Source: Apiospora phragmitis (taxonomy: Eukaryota > Ascomycota > Sordariomycetes > Amphisphaeriales > Apiosporaceae). Taken from it: DNA of 64,000 bases. This document shows, piece after piece, positions 23,738 to 34,155 of this stretch (the first letter of the stretch is position 1; every line of letters starts with the position of its first letter). Below the pieces are notes generated by a model. The model saw only the letters and a program-made list of their open reading frames with translations. It was not told where the DNA came from and did no database searches. The stretch is from positions 1,798,001 to 1,862,000 of the forward strand of contig JAQQWL010000013.1 in assembly GCA_038363925.1 (NCBI GenBank), given 5' to 3'. The translations under genes were made by a program, and so were the position numbers.

Positions 23738-24244
23738 CCATCGCGTTGACGTCCGGCGAACTTGCCGCCGCCATTATTGCTTGCGTTGTTAGCGCGCCCG
23801 CGATTTTGGCCGCCATGATGACCACAATTCGCCCTGGGTTGGGACGACACGAAGAAGAAGCTCGGCGCATGGTTTTCCCGCCGCAGCGGCTCCTGGTCGG
23901 TCGATGACGACATGGGCCAGGCCCCTCTTGCGTCTGCCGCCGCCGCCGCCCTGGACCCGGCTGCGTTCGGCGCCGCTGTTGCGGCTGCCCTTGATTCAGG
24001 TGCGTTTGGTGCCGCTGTTGCAGCTGCCATCGATCCGGGTGTGCTTGGCGCCGAGATCGGCAAGGCTGTGGCCGATGCGTTGGCGCCCGTCGCCGCTCGC
24101 CTGGATGACGAGCAGAGGGTCAGGCACGCCGACGACTTCGCAGTCATCGAGGGCCTCCTCCAAGAGCTGGAGGAGGTCGCCGGCGCCGCTATGCGGCAGA
24201 GAAACGTGTCGGGGCGACACGATAGAAATGCCGCCGATGTTTGA
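23738..24244 (+). CDS. small alanine-rich hypothetical protein (uncertain start, frame break)
   Basis: A frame beginning just after the CA repeat reads TIALTSGELAAAIIACVVSA, then PAILAAMM, a likely transmembrane segment. It gives way near 23820 to the neighbouring frame, WDDTKKKLGAWFSRRSGSWS and onward. That frame contains three imperfect 13-residue units, LDPAAFGAAVAAA / LDSGAFGAAVAAA / IDPGVLGAEIGKA, visible in the DNA as ~39-bp repeats, and ends ELEEVAGAAMRQRN before TGA at 24244. No ATG precedes the membrane segment; a CTG in AAACTGACC could be a non-AUG start or a lost ATG. The frame change needs a one-base indel or an unseen intron. The second frame alone (from ATG 23912, 110 aa) could be the true product. 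I do not recognise the family. Confidence 0.35.
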
Positions 24245-24326
24245 AGCAAGCTTGTTTTAACCAATAGAGAGAGAGACAGAGAGTTACCGCAGGTTTTTTC
24301 CTTCTCATTCTCTTAATTAAATGACG

Positions 24327-24967
24327 ACAAAGATGGTTCCATGCCGTCACTCCTACGCGAGGCGGCCGCGAACTAGCTGCAGAGTCGCCGCCAGACTGGG
24401 GAGCGTGCCGTCGCTATGACGATATGCTCAAGCACGAAGCGTCGGTCCTAATGCAAGCACGCACTGGAAGAATAGGGCTCAAGTCGTTCCTGTTCACCTG
24501 CCGGGTTCCAGACGTCCCGACGCCGCTATGCAACTGCGGTGAAGGGCGGGAGACAGCTGAACACCTGATCCTATACTGCAAGGACTTCGAGGGAAAGCAA
24601 GAGCAGCTAGCAAGACAGCTAGCACCTAGTCCGCTGCGAACTCGTCGCGATCTAGCGGCGCTTACTGTAGGAAAAGATACGGCGAAGGTTATCGCAAAGT
24701 GGCTTCTACGGACCGGTCGACTACCGCTGTATAAGCTGGCAATGGAGATTGGGGGACCACCCGAACCTAAATAATCTCTTCAGGCCCTAAAGCAAGGGTC
24801 ACTAGGCTGGTAGGTGAGAACCAGCATGGTAACGTCGAGCACGTGGGGTAGATTTTACGATATGGCAGCGTGTATTTTTAGTCCAGCTTCGGCACGGTTT
24901 ATTACACGAGGAACTAGGTAGATGTACCGAAGGCCTTCGGCCTACGGCGTACTATTAATAATAATAA
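24327..24967 (+). mobile_element. 5'-truncated Tad-like LINE insertion with 13-bp target duplication
   Basis: TAATTAAATGACG occurs at 24314-24326 and again at 24968-24980, exactly flanking a 641-bp block. The block begins in the middle of an open frame, holds the C-terminus of LINE ORF2, then a 3' UTR, and ends in a TAA-repeat tail. Truncation at the 5' end, a 3' simple-repeat tail and a variable-length target duplication are hallmarks of target-primed reverse transcription. The copy shows no RIP bias. Confidence 0.9.
24328..24774 (+). CDS. LINE ORF2 C-terminal fragment (about 149 aa)
   Basis: The frame is open from the first base of the insertion (RWFHAVTPTRGGRELAAESP) to TAA just after 24774. 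It contains HEASVLMQARTGRIGLKSFL and the zinc-knuckle-like CNCGEGRETAEHLILYC, a CxC-x7-H-x4-C pattern found at the end of Tad/CRE-like ORF2 proteins. The reverse transcriptase itself was lost by 5' truncation, so the fragment cannot move on its own. There is no promoter of its own and expression is unlikely. Confidence 0.8.
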   Translation, partial: QRWFHAVTPTRGGRELAAESPPDWGACRRYDDMLKHEASVLMQARTGRIGLKSFLFTCRVPDVPTPLCNCGEGRETAEHLILYCKDFEGKQEQLARQLAPSPLRTRRDLAALTVGKDTAKVIAKWLLRTGRLPLYKLAMEIGGPPEPK

Positions 24968-25187
24968 TAATTAAATGACGGTAATTGAACTTGGTTCGCA
25001 AACGAACCACCAACCGCTTGATTCTCTTCTTCTAACTAACAGATGCCTTTTTCCTTCTTTCTTTTTGTTTCTTCTTCTTTTCGTCCTCTCTCCCTTTATC
25101 TCTCGAGATCATTCTTCCACTGGACCCAAACCAAAACAACCACTCAGCTCTGTTCAACATCATCATCGTTCAAGGCTTCGACTTCCA

Positions 25188-25255
25188 ATGCACCACCAGT
25201 TCCCGTTTGGCGGCGGGCATCTGCCGCACTGCATCCCGGCATTCGAGCCCGGGCG
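25188..25255 (+). CDS. possible first exon of a gene cut by a DNA transposon
   Basis: After a CT-rich, promoter-like leader (24990-25187, ending CAACATCATCATCGTTCAAG), an ATG at 25188 opens MHHQFPFGGGHLPHCIPAFE, followed at once by a consensus GTGAGT donor at 25256. Seventy bases on, the Fot1-like transposon begins. The rest of the gene would lie right of 27248; exon-like frames there (for example VPVFGSKPSIESKHQVF near 27560) cannot be joined with confidence. I do not recognise the product. Confidence 0.3.
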
Positions 25256-25329
25256 GTGAGTAGACGGTCAACACTCTGGTGCAAGTGGTGCTGTCTTCGC
25301 ATCCATATGGATTGTCATATAGGTATGTA

Positions 25330-25372
25330 AGCCAGCTAACGGTGCTACGGTCACCCCATGCAACGGCGACCC
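25330..25372 (+). repeat. left TIR of the Fot1/Pot2-like element (43 bp)
   Basis: Matches 41/43 positions of the inverted right end; begins AGCCAGCT. Confidence 0.9.
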
Positions 25373-27203
25373 GAAAAACCAACAATAATACTACACAATA
25401 ATAATACGAATAATTTAATTAAAAATTAATATAAAATCTTAAAAATACTATTTCAGTCTTGAAACGCTTTTATAACACTCTTAATCTTAAATTCAAAGTC
25501 AGATTTAATTATAACGGCTTCCGGCGCCGATAATAAAAGAGTAATAACCTAAGGTTCCGATATAACGCCATTTATTTCCCTCTTAATTACTATAGCATCT
25601 CGTATACGCGTAAACTTTTAATTAAAATTAAATATTACTCTTTTCCTCTTTTTACCTCTTTTTTTCTCTAAATTACCTTTTAAAACTAACTTCTCGTACT
25701 CTAATTAACCGATCTAGCCGTTTAAAATATCTAAACTCTTTTAGAGCTTCCGGAATAAAACCCGGCGCGTCGCGCTATCGAAAATAATATTATTATTATT
25801 AAACGTATCCGCTAACTCTTTAATTTAGCGGCTGGTCGTAAATATTAATAACGTTATAAAAGAGAATTATTTATTAAAAACGTCGGGGGGAGGCTCAAAT
25901 AATCTTACCTCTACCTGGTTTTCTATCCTCCGGTTCTAGCTATTAAAAGGCTTATTAATATCGCGAAGGAATATACTAGTTACGGTTTAACCGCCAGTTA
26001 TTATATACGGCTAAAAGGTAAACTTTTTAACTAGCTCGTAATACCGGAGAAAGTCTTTTTTACTCATATTTATATTATTAAACCCTATATAATATAGGGT
26101 TACTTTTTAATAATAAATATCTTTTAATATATTAAAAGGATTAAGATCTAGGGGTTATAATAAGTACGACGAGTATGCCGAAAAAAAGAAACTATATCTT
26201 ATATTTTAAACACGTTATAATAAAATCCTCGCTTATATAATTAACGTAATTATCTAAAATAATAAGCCGCTATTAATCTTCGTTTTTAAGTTTTATATAA
26301 AAAATAAAAACCTTATTTAATTATATTAAAGCTAGCTCTTTATTAGTTTAACCTTTAAAGGATACCGTAAAAACTTAATTCTCTATAGTATTCATTAACG
26401 AGTCCTCCTTTTCCGAAAATTATTACTACTAAACCTATTAATTTTTAAATATAATAAAAGGAGGTAAAATTTAGCTTAAAGCGTTATTATATTTAATTAT
26501 AAAAGCTTATTCTTAATTAAAAAAGTTTATAATTAATATTCTCTTTATTTTAACAAGTTTAATAATTATTATATTCGTTTTATAATCGAGCTAATTACTA
26601 ATCTCGTCGATATTAAACCGAAACTTTAAAAGGATCGATTTTAAAATAAAATTATTAAGCCGTTCGAAAAACTCGATAATTTTTTTTATAAAAGTTACGT
26701 TAAGCCTTAAGAAATTTATCCTTTTAAAAAAAATAATATTAATAAATAAATAATAAGTAATAAATCTTTTAACTTAATACTTATTAAGGATTATATTAAT
26801 CCCGTTAATTTAAAAAATCTGTTAAGCGAATATCCGGAAAATAACGTATACTAGTAAGCAGCTTAAATTATATTATATAAAGCACTAAGTTACGATTTAA
26901 AACTCTTCCGCTATTATTAAGGCCTAGAAGGATTTATTCCGTTATTTTATAGTTTTACGGCCGTAAATCCGAGCCCTTAAAGTTATTCTAAGGATATTAT
27001 ACTTCTTGGCGGCTTATTTTATTAACGAGCCATTTATAACATCTTAAATCGCGCGTTATAGTACTAACTCGTTAAGTTTACGGCCTATTAGAAAGAGGAA
27101 AAAAAAGGAAAACGATAATATTATTTAATTAACTATAAATCAAAAGCTAACTGGTTTATATACTGATTTATATGTAGTACTATTAAGGGCTATTTAAATT
27201 TAG

Positions 27204-27246
27204 GGGTCGCCGTTGTATGGGGTGACCGTAGCACCGTCAGCTGGCT
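27204..27246 (-). repeat. right TIR of the Fot1/Pot2-like element (43 bp)
   Basis: Inverted partner of 25330-25372; followed by TA. Confidence 0.9.
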
Positions 27247-27248
27247 TA

Positions 27249-28372
27249 TCTGCTGAATCTTGACTTGATACGATTTGCGAGCAAAACTAACTCCCAACTG
27301 CCGTCAACGGCGTGCCCCAAAGCTTCAAGTACGTGCATGGCGGGGTTAATGAGAAATCATCGTAGGTGTTCATGCATTATCACTCGCTCCTTTCCGGATC
27401 TGACCTGGCACAAATAGCTACCCTCGCGATTGACATTCAAATCTCATGGCAAACCTCATTCCGACCTGGCAACAAAGTCGTCACCACGGGCTTTCCAGAC
27501 GCTGTAAATACCCCCACTGAGAAATATCCCATCTTCAAGCGATCTCTCAGTCGTCCCAGTCTTCGGCAGCAAGCCCAGCATCGAATCAAAGCATCAAGTC
27601 TTCAGGACCAAGCTCGTCATCATCAAACCCAGCAAGGCCATCACGGGTAACGTCAATCTCCCTTGCAGTGTTTGTGTGTGTGTGTGTGTGTGTGTCTGTG
27701 TGTGCCTCAGCATATCTCTCTGTCGACCTCTCAGTCACCGTTGACCTCTGTCTGTCTGCGTCGACACCTGTCTGTCTGTCTGGGTGTGGGCAACGACATC
27801 TCTGTGTCTACAACTCTTTACTACTCTTTGCCCATGAGGCCTTCTCTTTGAAAACATATTTGAACTTCTTCATCTTTATTCATTCTCCCGTCTTCGCATG
27901 ATTTCGGACAACGTTATCCAACTTGAGTGCCCCTGGTCGTTACATTGTGGATTGCAACACAAATACCTGTTTGCTCTGACACAAGGATCGTCCTAGAGGG
28001 TCTGTAGTACCTTTGAGGTAAGTCTGCCGTTCCACCTTCAAAACGTTATACGAAATTGACATCTTCAGCGTGACTAGCCAATACACTTGAACCTCTTCGA
28101 CCGAAACAAATACCACTGGGTACTTAAAGTACATGCCATTTGGTGTCCACTACCAACAAGTATAGCAACCAAAGACACCCGGAGTCATACCTGCCCCAAG
28201 ACCACCTGCCAGACTCATACCATGTACCCCAGGATCATGCCCGAACGATCTCGAGCAGAAACCCGTCGAGAGCTGCTTGCAGGAGATGGCGACCGGAGCA
28301 GTATCAAAGGTAACAACTTCGCCGGCGGTGACGACTCCAATGGCGAGTAACGCGTTGGGGGCGGCGCAGGTG
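27249..28372. other. region right of the transposon, no supported gene
   Basis: Contains exon-like but unjoinable frames (27366-27650) and a GT microsatellite. Another minus-strand frame (28419-28150) ends SLAGGLGAGMTPGVFGCYTCW and might be a further exon of the gene at 28373-29020; I could not find a supported splice. Confidence 0.4.
27671..27712 (+). repeat. (GT)n microsatellite
   Basis: Near-continuous GTGTGT run with one TC interruption. Confidence 0.85.
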
Positions 28373-29020
28373 TTAGTAGGTGCAGAACTCGGCGACCTGG
28401 ACGCAGCTGTTGGCGGCACCGTCGTAGCAACTAGCGGCGCTGGCGAGGGCGGCCAAGGTCGAGGGTGGAAATGTCTTGTTCTCGGCCAGATTTTTACATG
28501 CCCGCACTGCCGCTCGATATATTGAGGATCTCATGATGTGATACTCTCCCCTCGCCTGCCAGTGGTTGCTGTATTTCCTTTCCGCCAGAACCTGTTCTGC
28601 AACTTCCTCGAAGGCGTTTGCCGTCATATTGAGGACATTTATCAGAGACTTCGGGGCGATCGGCTTCATAACAAGGCTGAATATCAACTTGTCAATTTCA
28701 CTGTGGTTTGTTTGTCTGCGCTCCTCCACCATGACATTTGATTGGCCCCGGTGATTTTCAGATACACGGCAGGCGGCAAAACGGCACAGTTGACGAATGC
28801 CAGAAGAAACGTAATCGACATCAGCACCATATTCAAATCTCCGGAGCTCGTCATCCACTCGATGCATTACCCCATCTACTGTTTTGAGGCTTGTGGGATC
28901 TTGCGGCATTAGTTGTGCATCTGTCACGGCTCCAATGTCGGCTTTAACGGGACCAGGGCAAACGTCTTCGTAGCTTGGTGGCGGCGTATCAATGATATCG
29001 GACTCTGTGCCTTCGGCCAT
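28373..29020 (-). CDS. hypothetical protein, 215 aa, with a PPPSY motif
   Basis: I take the ATG at 29020 (MAEGTESDIIDTPPPSYEDV). The N-terminus has a PPxY-type motif, which in other proteins binds WW domains of Nedd4/Rsp5 ubiquitin ligases. The rest is mostly helical with scattered cysteines (RQLCRFAACR, YRAAVRACKNLAENK, AASCYDGAANSCVQVAEFC). No signal peptide or membrane segment is clear. Codon use looks coding and the frame is free of stops for 216 codons. I do not recognise the family. The C-terminus may be extended by splicing into a neighbouring frame. Confidence 0.5.
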   Translation of the reverse strand: MAEGTESDIIDTPPPSYEDVCPGPVKADIGAVTDAQLMPQDPTSLKTVDGVMHRVDDELRRFEYGADVDYVSSGIRQLCRFAACRVSENHRGQSNVMVEERRQTNHSEIDKLIFSLVMKPIAPKSLINVLNMTANAFEEVAEQVLAERKYSNHWQARGEYHIMRSSIYRAAVRACKNLAENKTFPPSTLAALASAASCYDGAANSCVQVAEFCTY

Positions 29021-30293
29021 GGTAGGTGGCTTGGTGGGAACAGCTTCCACAAGAGGGTCTGAAGCAGAAGAATCGCTCCGTCCCTGCTTGTTGACTGTGG
29101 TGTTTTGGGAAAGCTTCGAGAGCCACCGTAAAAGATATTGTAAGATATTGTGATTATTTCACAGTTTGTGATGACTTGTCCAGGGAAGATGAAGCACAAG
29201 GACGGTTAAATTTCGGTAGTAAAAGGGAAAGAGGATACATGGATTCATGGCAAAAAGGAGCCCAAGACCTGTGATGTACTATTCTAAATGGGTGCACAGT
29301 CCGGTGAGTCTGCGTCTCCCATGTCAATCAGGCACTGGGGCGGGGAAAGTTTGGCTTTATGAATTTGAGATGTACCTGCCCATGCTAGGAGCTTTCATCA
29401 ATTGACGAGTTCCGTTACTATCTATGCGAAAACATTGGGCATTTTGGCAAGTGAAGACTGAACGGACTCTAGGCTCAGGTGGGAGCGGAAGCATTCTCTC
29501 AAGCAGGCCATTCCATGAGAGATCAGAAAACACTGCACGTCCTTTCAGCTGTACTATGGCTTTAAATAGTGTAGCATAAGTCCTAGACGTCCACGCCAGG
29601 ATTGGCTTTAATGAAAGCGGTATGGGCTGCAATTCTCGCCGCGAGAACGGAATAGTGTTAGTATTATGACATCACCGTGAATATTTCTTTTTGGAATTAC
29701 TGAGAGAATAGAAGTCCGAACTCATAATGGTATATGAGACCTGTCATCGATCTTTCAGATGGTTTCTACCATCCTATTACAGGGCCCTAACTGTCCTGGT
29801 CGGTGCAGATACGAATCGAATTTCGCTGCATTCGCAAAGTTCTCACCTCCACCGGCCAGCAAAGGCGTTATATCGGACCTAGCGACAACTGCAATGCGCC
29901 ATGTCGGACTCTCGTGGAATTTTGATCGGCCGCCCTGACGTGAAGATTGCCGAGGTTGAGCGTGATCGTTCACGAGATCAGGATCACAGACGTGTCGGAT
30001 TGTCCCGCCAAGCCTTTTGCCGCTTGTGCCCGATCAAAGGGGGTGCAGTACCGCCGTCAGCATGATGAGAGAAGGAATGGAAGCCGTCCAAGCTTACCTC
30101 ACTACCCCTCTTGGTCTCGTCAACGTGTACGACCATGATGTCTGGTGTTTACACTATGCCAATGTATGAAGCCGAACATGAACATTGACAGCCCAGGAGA
30201 GAGATATCGAAATGCTTCCTACAATATTCCTAAGAATCAGCTGATACAACGGGCAGATAGGGGGTAGCAGGAAAGTGGCCGCACTCGCCAAAT
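29021..30293. other. intergenic
   Basis: No gene, RNA or repeat that I can support in this 1.3-kb stretch between divergently oriented genes. Confidence 0.5.
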
Positions 30294-31477
30294 TTGCCCT
30301 TTCGCGAGCCGCTAGACAGGAGCATGATGGATGTACAGCACTGCATGTATTTTCCAACCTATCCATATGGAATCCCGCCCCATGACCCCGATTTCCCGAG
30401 CCCGATAACGAGCTCGAGTGTCGAACCTATTGCTGAACATCATCGTCGTTGTCGTCCGGCGTCTTGGAACAGGATTCGATTAGAAACCCGCAACTGACTG
30501 GGACAGCACCCCATCTCATCTCGGCAGCGCAGGTCAAGCACATGCAAGACTACATGTCCGACCAAATCAGTGCCGACGAGTGCGCTGCCCGCCTGACTCA
30601 ACCTTCGCAGGGACTTGGCGCCGAGGGCATGAGCGATGCAGTCTTCGCTATCCATACTTTCATCAACCACTCAGCCGTATCTAATTTGCCTTACCAGACC
30701 CAGATGCTATGACCTGTTCGCGCCATGCAAAATCTGTCCGCCCTTGAGGTGTCTGAGCCCAAGGAGGACGAGGATGGGGGCCATATATCGCTAGGCGACG
30801 AGAGGAAGAAGTTCTGGGCCGATATGCCGGGACTGGGAGATGCGTGGGATGACAATCTAATAGGTATGGCATTTTCCATATCCTCATTGTCCCACCAGCT
30901 CGCAAACAGTACTAACTTTCTGCTCTCTCTCATAGCATACCAAGCCACTTTCTACGATTCAAAAAAATGGAAGCTGCCGCGACGTGGGCGAATGCTCAAG
31001 CCTAGTCTGCTCGATTGGTTTCTATACATGATGTCCGCATCGCAGGCGACTTTATTACTCACCTCGCCATCATATGCCGTAGTCCACGTGCTGGAGCGTG
31101 ATGCCCACCCGTTGGCCGCCCTCGAGCTGCGTGCCGCCGTCTCGTCTTTCAGGGTCGGGGTCACCGAGCTATTGCGTCTACGTCGCGCGGAGTGCCGGCC
31201 AGAGCCTAGTTGTGCGTTGGGAGAAGGCTTTGACGACGTGCAGGGGCTCAAGGGTCGTGGAGGGAAGTTCTTATGGACTGGGGCTGGGGGCTACTCGCTC
31301 GAGCGCTGGGCGTTCTGGAAGGAACGGTGGCAGGAGCTCGATGAGAGACGTGAAAGGGACGAAGACAGAATAGCAGTGCTTGAGGCGATTAGTAACGCCG
31401 AGAAAACCCGGTTGTGGAGTGCAGTTGGTTATTGGTCCCAGTGGTTCGGTAAACAAACAATATCTGATGTTTATTAA
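30294..31477 (+). pseudogene. DUF3632-like fungal protein with an in-frame stop
   Basis: From about 30449 one frame runs to TAA at 31477, interrupted only by a TGA (30710-30712) and one good intron (30864-30935, 72 bp, GTATGG donor, ACTAAC branch, CATAG acceptor). Residues before the stop (MQDYMSDQISADECAARLTQ...NLPYQTQML) and after it (PVRAMQNLSALEVSEP, FWADMPGLGDAWDDN, GGYSLERWAFWKERWQEL) follow the order of the DUF3632 family, a fungal family of unknown function whose members end in a (F/Y)SLERWxFWKxRF motif. The TGA sits between conserved helices, so readthrough of one codon restores the family pattern; CGA to TGA would explain it. The 5' end is unclear: an ATG at 30324 opens a different frame (MMDVQHCMYFPTYPYGIPP) that would need a frame change near 30480. 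Confidence 0.6.
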
Positions 31478-32595
31478 TCTTTAGGAATAGGAACGGCAAT
31501 AACAAAATTATATTTGAAATCTAATCCCTGTCCGTCCGCTGACGTGATCGACTGTCCGTAAGCTCGCCTTCCGCCCTCCCCTTCAAACTAGCTTCGTGTC
31601 CTGGCCGTGTGCTGGTGTGCGCGAGAGGCTTGGGGTGAGGGGGAAAGAAGGTTTTGCGGTAAGGGGAAGGGTTCGCGGCGAGGGAGGAGGGTGCACGGCA
31701 AGGGGGAGAAGGTGCGCGGCGAGGGGGTAGGGAATGTACGCATTCGATGAATATACGCCCCCGTTAGGTGTCTTCTTTTAACACCGCTACGCTGTTAAAA
31801 GCGATTGGGGCCACTTGCGGCGGAGTGTTGCTATTATCAATGCATACGGAATAATACCCCATCTTCCGCCAAGATACTTGTAGACGGGGAAGCACCAACG
31901 AAATGACTGCATGATATGTAATCCACAAGCCAAGATACCAAGAGTACACACTCTATTAACGATATGCGGTACTAAGGAACATCCAACATACTGCAGACAT
32001 ATGTATAAATACATGAAATCGCAGCACACTCCTGTCCGTTTGCCCTTCTCCGTCTTCCTCACAGAAAAGGATTTCATCAACACTCTTTCATTCTCTCACT
32101 CTTCGTCACTTTTCGCCACTCGTCAGCTTACTCTGGTTCTCCTATCTGTATTAAACTCCATTGGGAAACGGGTGGCTGTCACACACAACGACAAGTGTGG
32201 GATGTAAGGGGCGGGGCTTTTATCGATATTGAAAGGGAAGGGGGGGAGGGCTACGTACCATGATCTTGTCACACATGATAACCGAGGACCTTGGAGAGTC
32301 TAGTATTTAGTGCCTCCAGGGTTGTTAGATACTAATATCCACACACATAATTACATACACGATGGTAAATAAGAATGGGGGAGGTCGAGGAAACAGGGTC
32401 TTCGTTAGTTTACTTTGCTATTTGAACTATTGAAGAACCATGATGCTCTCTGGTATTCGAAAAGGGGGCATTATCCGACTCCTTCGAAACTAGCAAGAAC
32501 GGTGTCTCGATCGATTATGTCACTAGAATAACCAGTGTCATTAGATCCCCTGGAAATAAAAACGTTTCAGGAAGCTAGCTACGTCAGTTAATACC
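31478..32595. other. intergenic with a purine-rich tandem tract
   Basis: 31625-31735 holds three imperfect ~22-bp G-rich units built on GTGCGCGGCGAGGGGG. Otherwise no gene that I can support. Confidence 0.5.
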
Positions 32596-33487
32596 TCATG
32601 ATCGGACTTCATCTCCCTGCCGAGTTCTTTGCATGTAAGCATCCCACCCGGTATCCCTGTAAGCGATAGCCGCCGCGACCGGATCGGCGGCCGCATAGAT
32701 GCCGCGTCCGGCGATAACGAAGTCGGCGCCGTGCCCGATGGCCGACTGGGGCGTCTGGTACTGCTGACCGAGCGCGTCGCCCTGCGCGGACATGTTGATG
32801 CCGGTACTGAACACCACAAAGTCTCCTCGCGCTCCTCCAGTGGCGGGAGGCGTCGTGAGAGCGCGCGTCGCGACGAAACCAATCACCGAGTTCGGATAGG
32901 CCCGCGCCAGCTCGACGCACTGCTCGGTGTAGGGCCCACCGCCCGGCTGCCCTTGGTGGTCATCTCGGCCAGCAGCAGGAAGGCCCGCTGCCCCTTGTAG
33001 GGGAAGCTGTCGGCGGCGATGGTCTGGTCCAACGCCTCGACGATACCATCGCCGCTCAGGATACTGAGGTTGACAAGTCAGCCCATTCGGAGATGCGCAA
33101 GGCGCCACCATGGTACTGCTTCTGCACCGTGGTCCCGATGTCCACGAGCTTTCGATCCTCGAAGATGAGGAAGTTGTGCTTCTTGGCCCGCTGCTTGAGG
33201 CCGGTGACGGTCTTGTCGGAGAAGTCGGCTACCAGGTCAATGTGCGTTTTGAAAACGGCGATGTATGGACCGAGTTCTATCCATACGTTAGCTGGGAGGC
33301 TTACGTGAAATGGTTAAACCTAACTATCCGCGCAGGCTAGTAGGGCTTTGATATCAGTGAAGTCTGCAGAGATAACAAGATTCGACTTCTTCGACTCGGC
33401 AATCTGAAAGAGGCGCCTGGCCACGGGATGGGGGTGGTGGAGAGCTCTCTCCTGGTAAGACCGTTGAGAGTGTGGCGTGGTAGACAT
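32596..33487 (-). CDS. ura3: orotidine-5'-phosphate decarboxylase (two apparent 1-bp deletions)
   Basis: Catalyses the last step of UMP synthesis (OMP to UMP) in the cytosol. Exon 1 (33487-33325) encodes [20 protein letters not shown]...[18 protein letters not shown] 48-bp intron (33324-33277, GTTAGG donor, GCTAAC branch) joins it to [20 protein letters not shown]. The active-site block EDRKLVDIG, the [16 protein letters not shown] stretch and [11 protein letters not shown] are all present. Two frame changes interrupt exon 2: near 33075 (ISEWAD to LVNLSILSG) and near 32940 (TTKGSRA to [10 protein letters not shown]). Each is repaired by adding one base next to a short homopolymer. The known intron position and full set of motifs suggest either a recently inactivated copy or, since similar indels occur in eEF3 here, sequence error. 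The frame ends [12 protein letters not shown]. Confidence 0.85.
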
Positions 33488-34155
33488 CTTGCCTTTGAAG
33501 TTTTGCATTACTGTGTTGTACATACCAATCGGTGCAGTCCTGTGCCGCAGCTTTAGAAGTTGGCTTTTTTGGACGAAAACTCGTTGGGGTACTCTTTTTG
33601 TTACCGCCAGAGAGGCTTATCGGCTGACACGTTTTGCGGAGGTTTTGCGTAACCTTACACAGCTGATAAACGTGGCCTGGTCTGTGGATTCTCTAATTAC
33701 TGCCCTGCGACCTTGAGTTAAAGTTGGAATTGTATAAGCATGGTTTGCTCCGTGGGCCATCAGAACTATCATTCTCCAGATCATGATGATACTTTTTGAC
33801 ATCCTTGGGATATGCGACACCATTAAGACCTCACCCTCGCGACTGTCAGGACATTATGTCCACTCAACAATGGCCACTGGGTATCTTAAATGCCCTCCTA
33901 GGAACGGGGTTCAAACTGCAGCTGTTTGGGACTTCACACATTTGGGTGTATAATGTATATCATGGATAGGCAAAGGGTGAGAGATTCTGGCTGACCTCAC
34001 GTAATATATGCAGGCCGGTGAGTCACCAGGAGAGAGAGGATTTTCGCATGACATTGAGTAGACAACTGGCTATAAAATCTGTCAGTCTTCCAGCTCCTAT
34101 ATGTATTCCGCCAAATTGTATTATTTAAAAGTCCTGAACTATAATATTTCGAACC
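33488..34155. other. divergent intergenic region
   Basis: Shared upstream region of the minus-strand decarboxylase and the plus-strand CmcJ/AsaB-like gene. No gene seen. Confidence 0.5.

Larger units (their letters stand above)
25330..27246. mobile_element. Fot1/Pot2-like (Tc1/mariner, pogo group) DNA transposon, RIP-degraded, 1917 bp
   Basis: Perfectly placed 43-bp inverted ends (25330-25372 and 27204-27246) differ at only two positions, both A/G. Each is bounded by TA (25328-25329 and 27247-27248). The 1.9-kb length, 43-bp TIR and TA target match the Fot1/Pot2 family of ascomycete transposons. The TIRs share GGTGCTACGGTCACCCCAT. The interior is AT-rich with excess TpA and retained CpG, as left by RIP, and has no open transposase frame in either direction. 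Confidence 0.88.
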
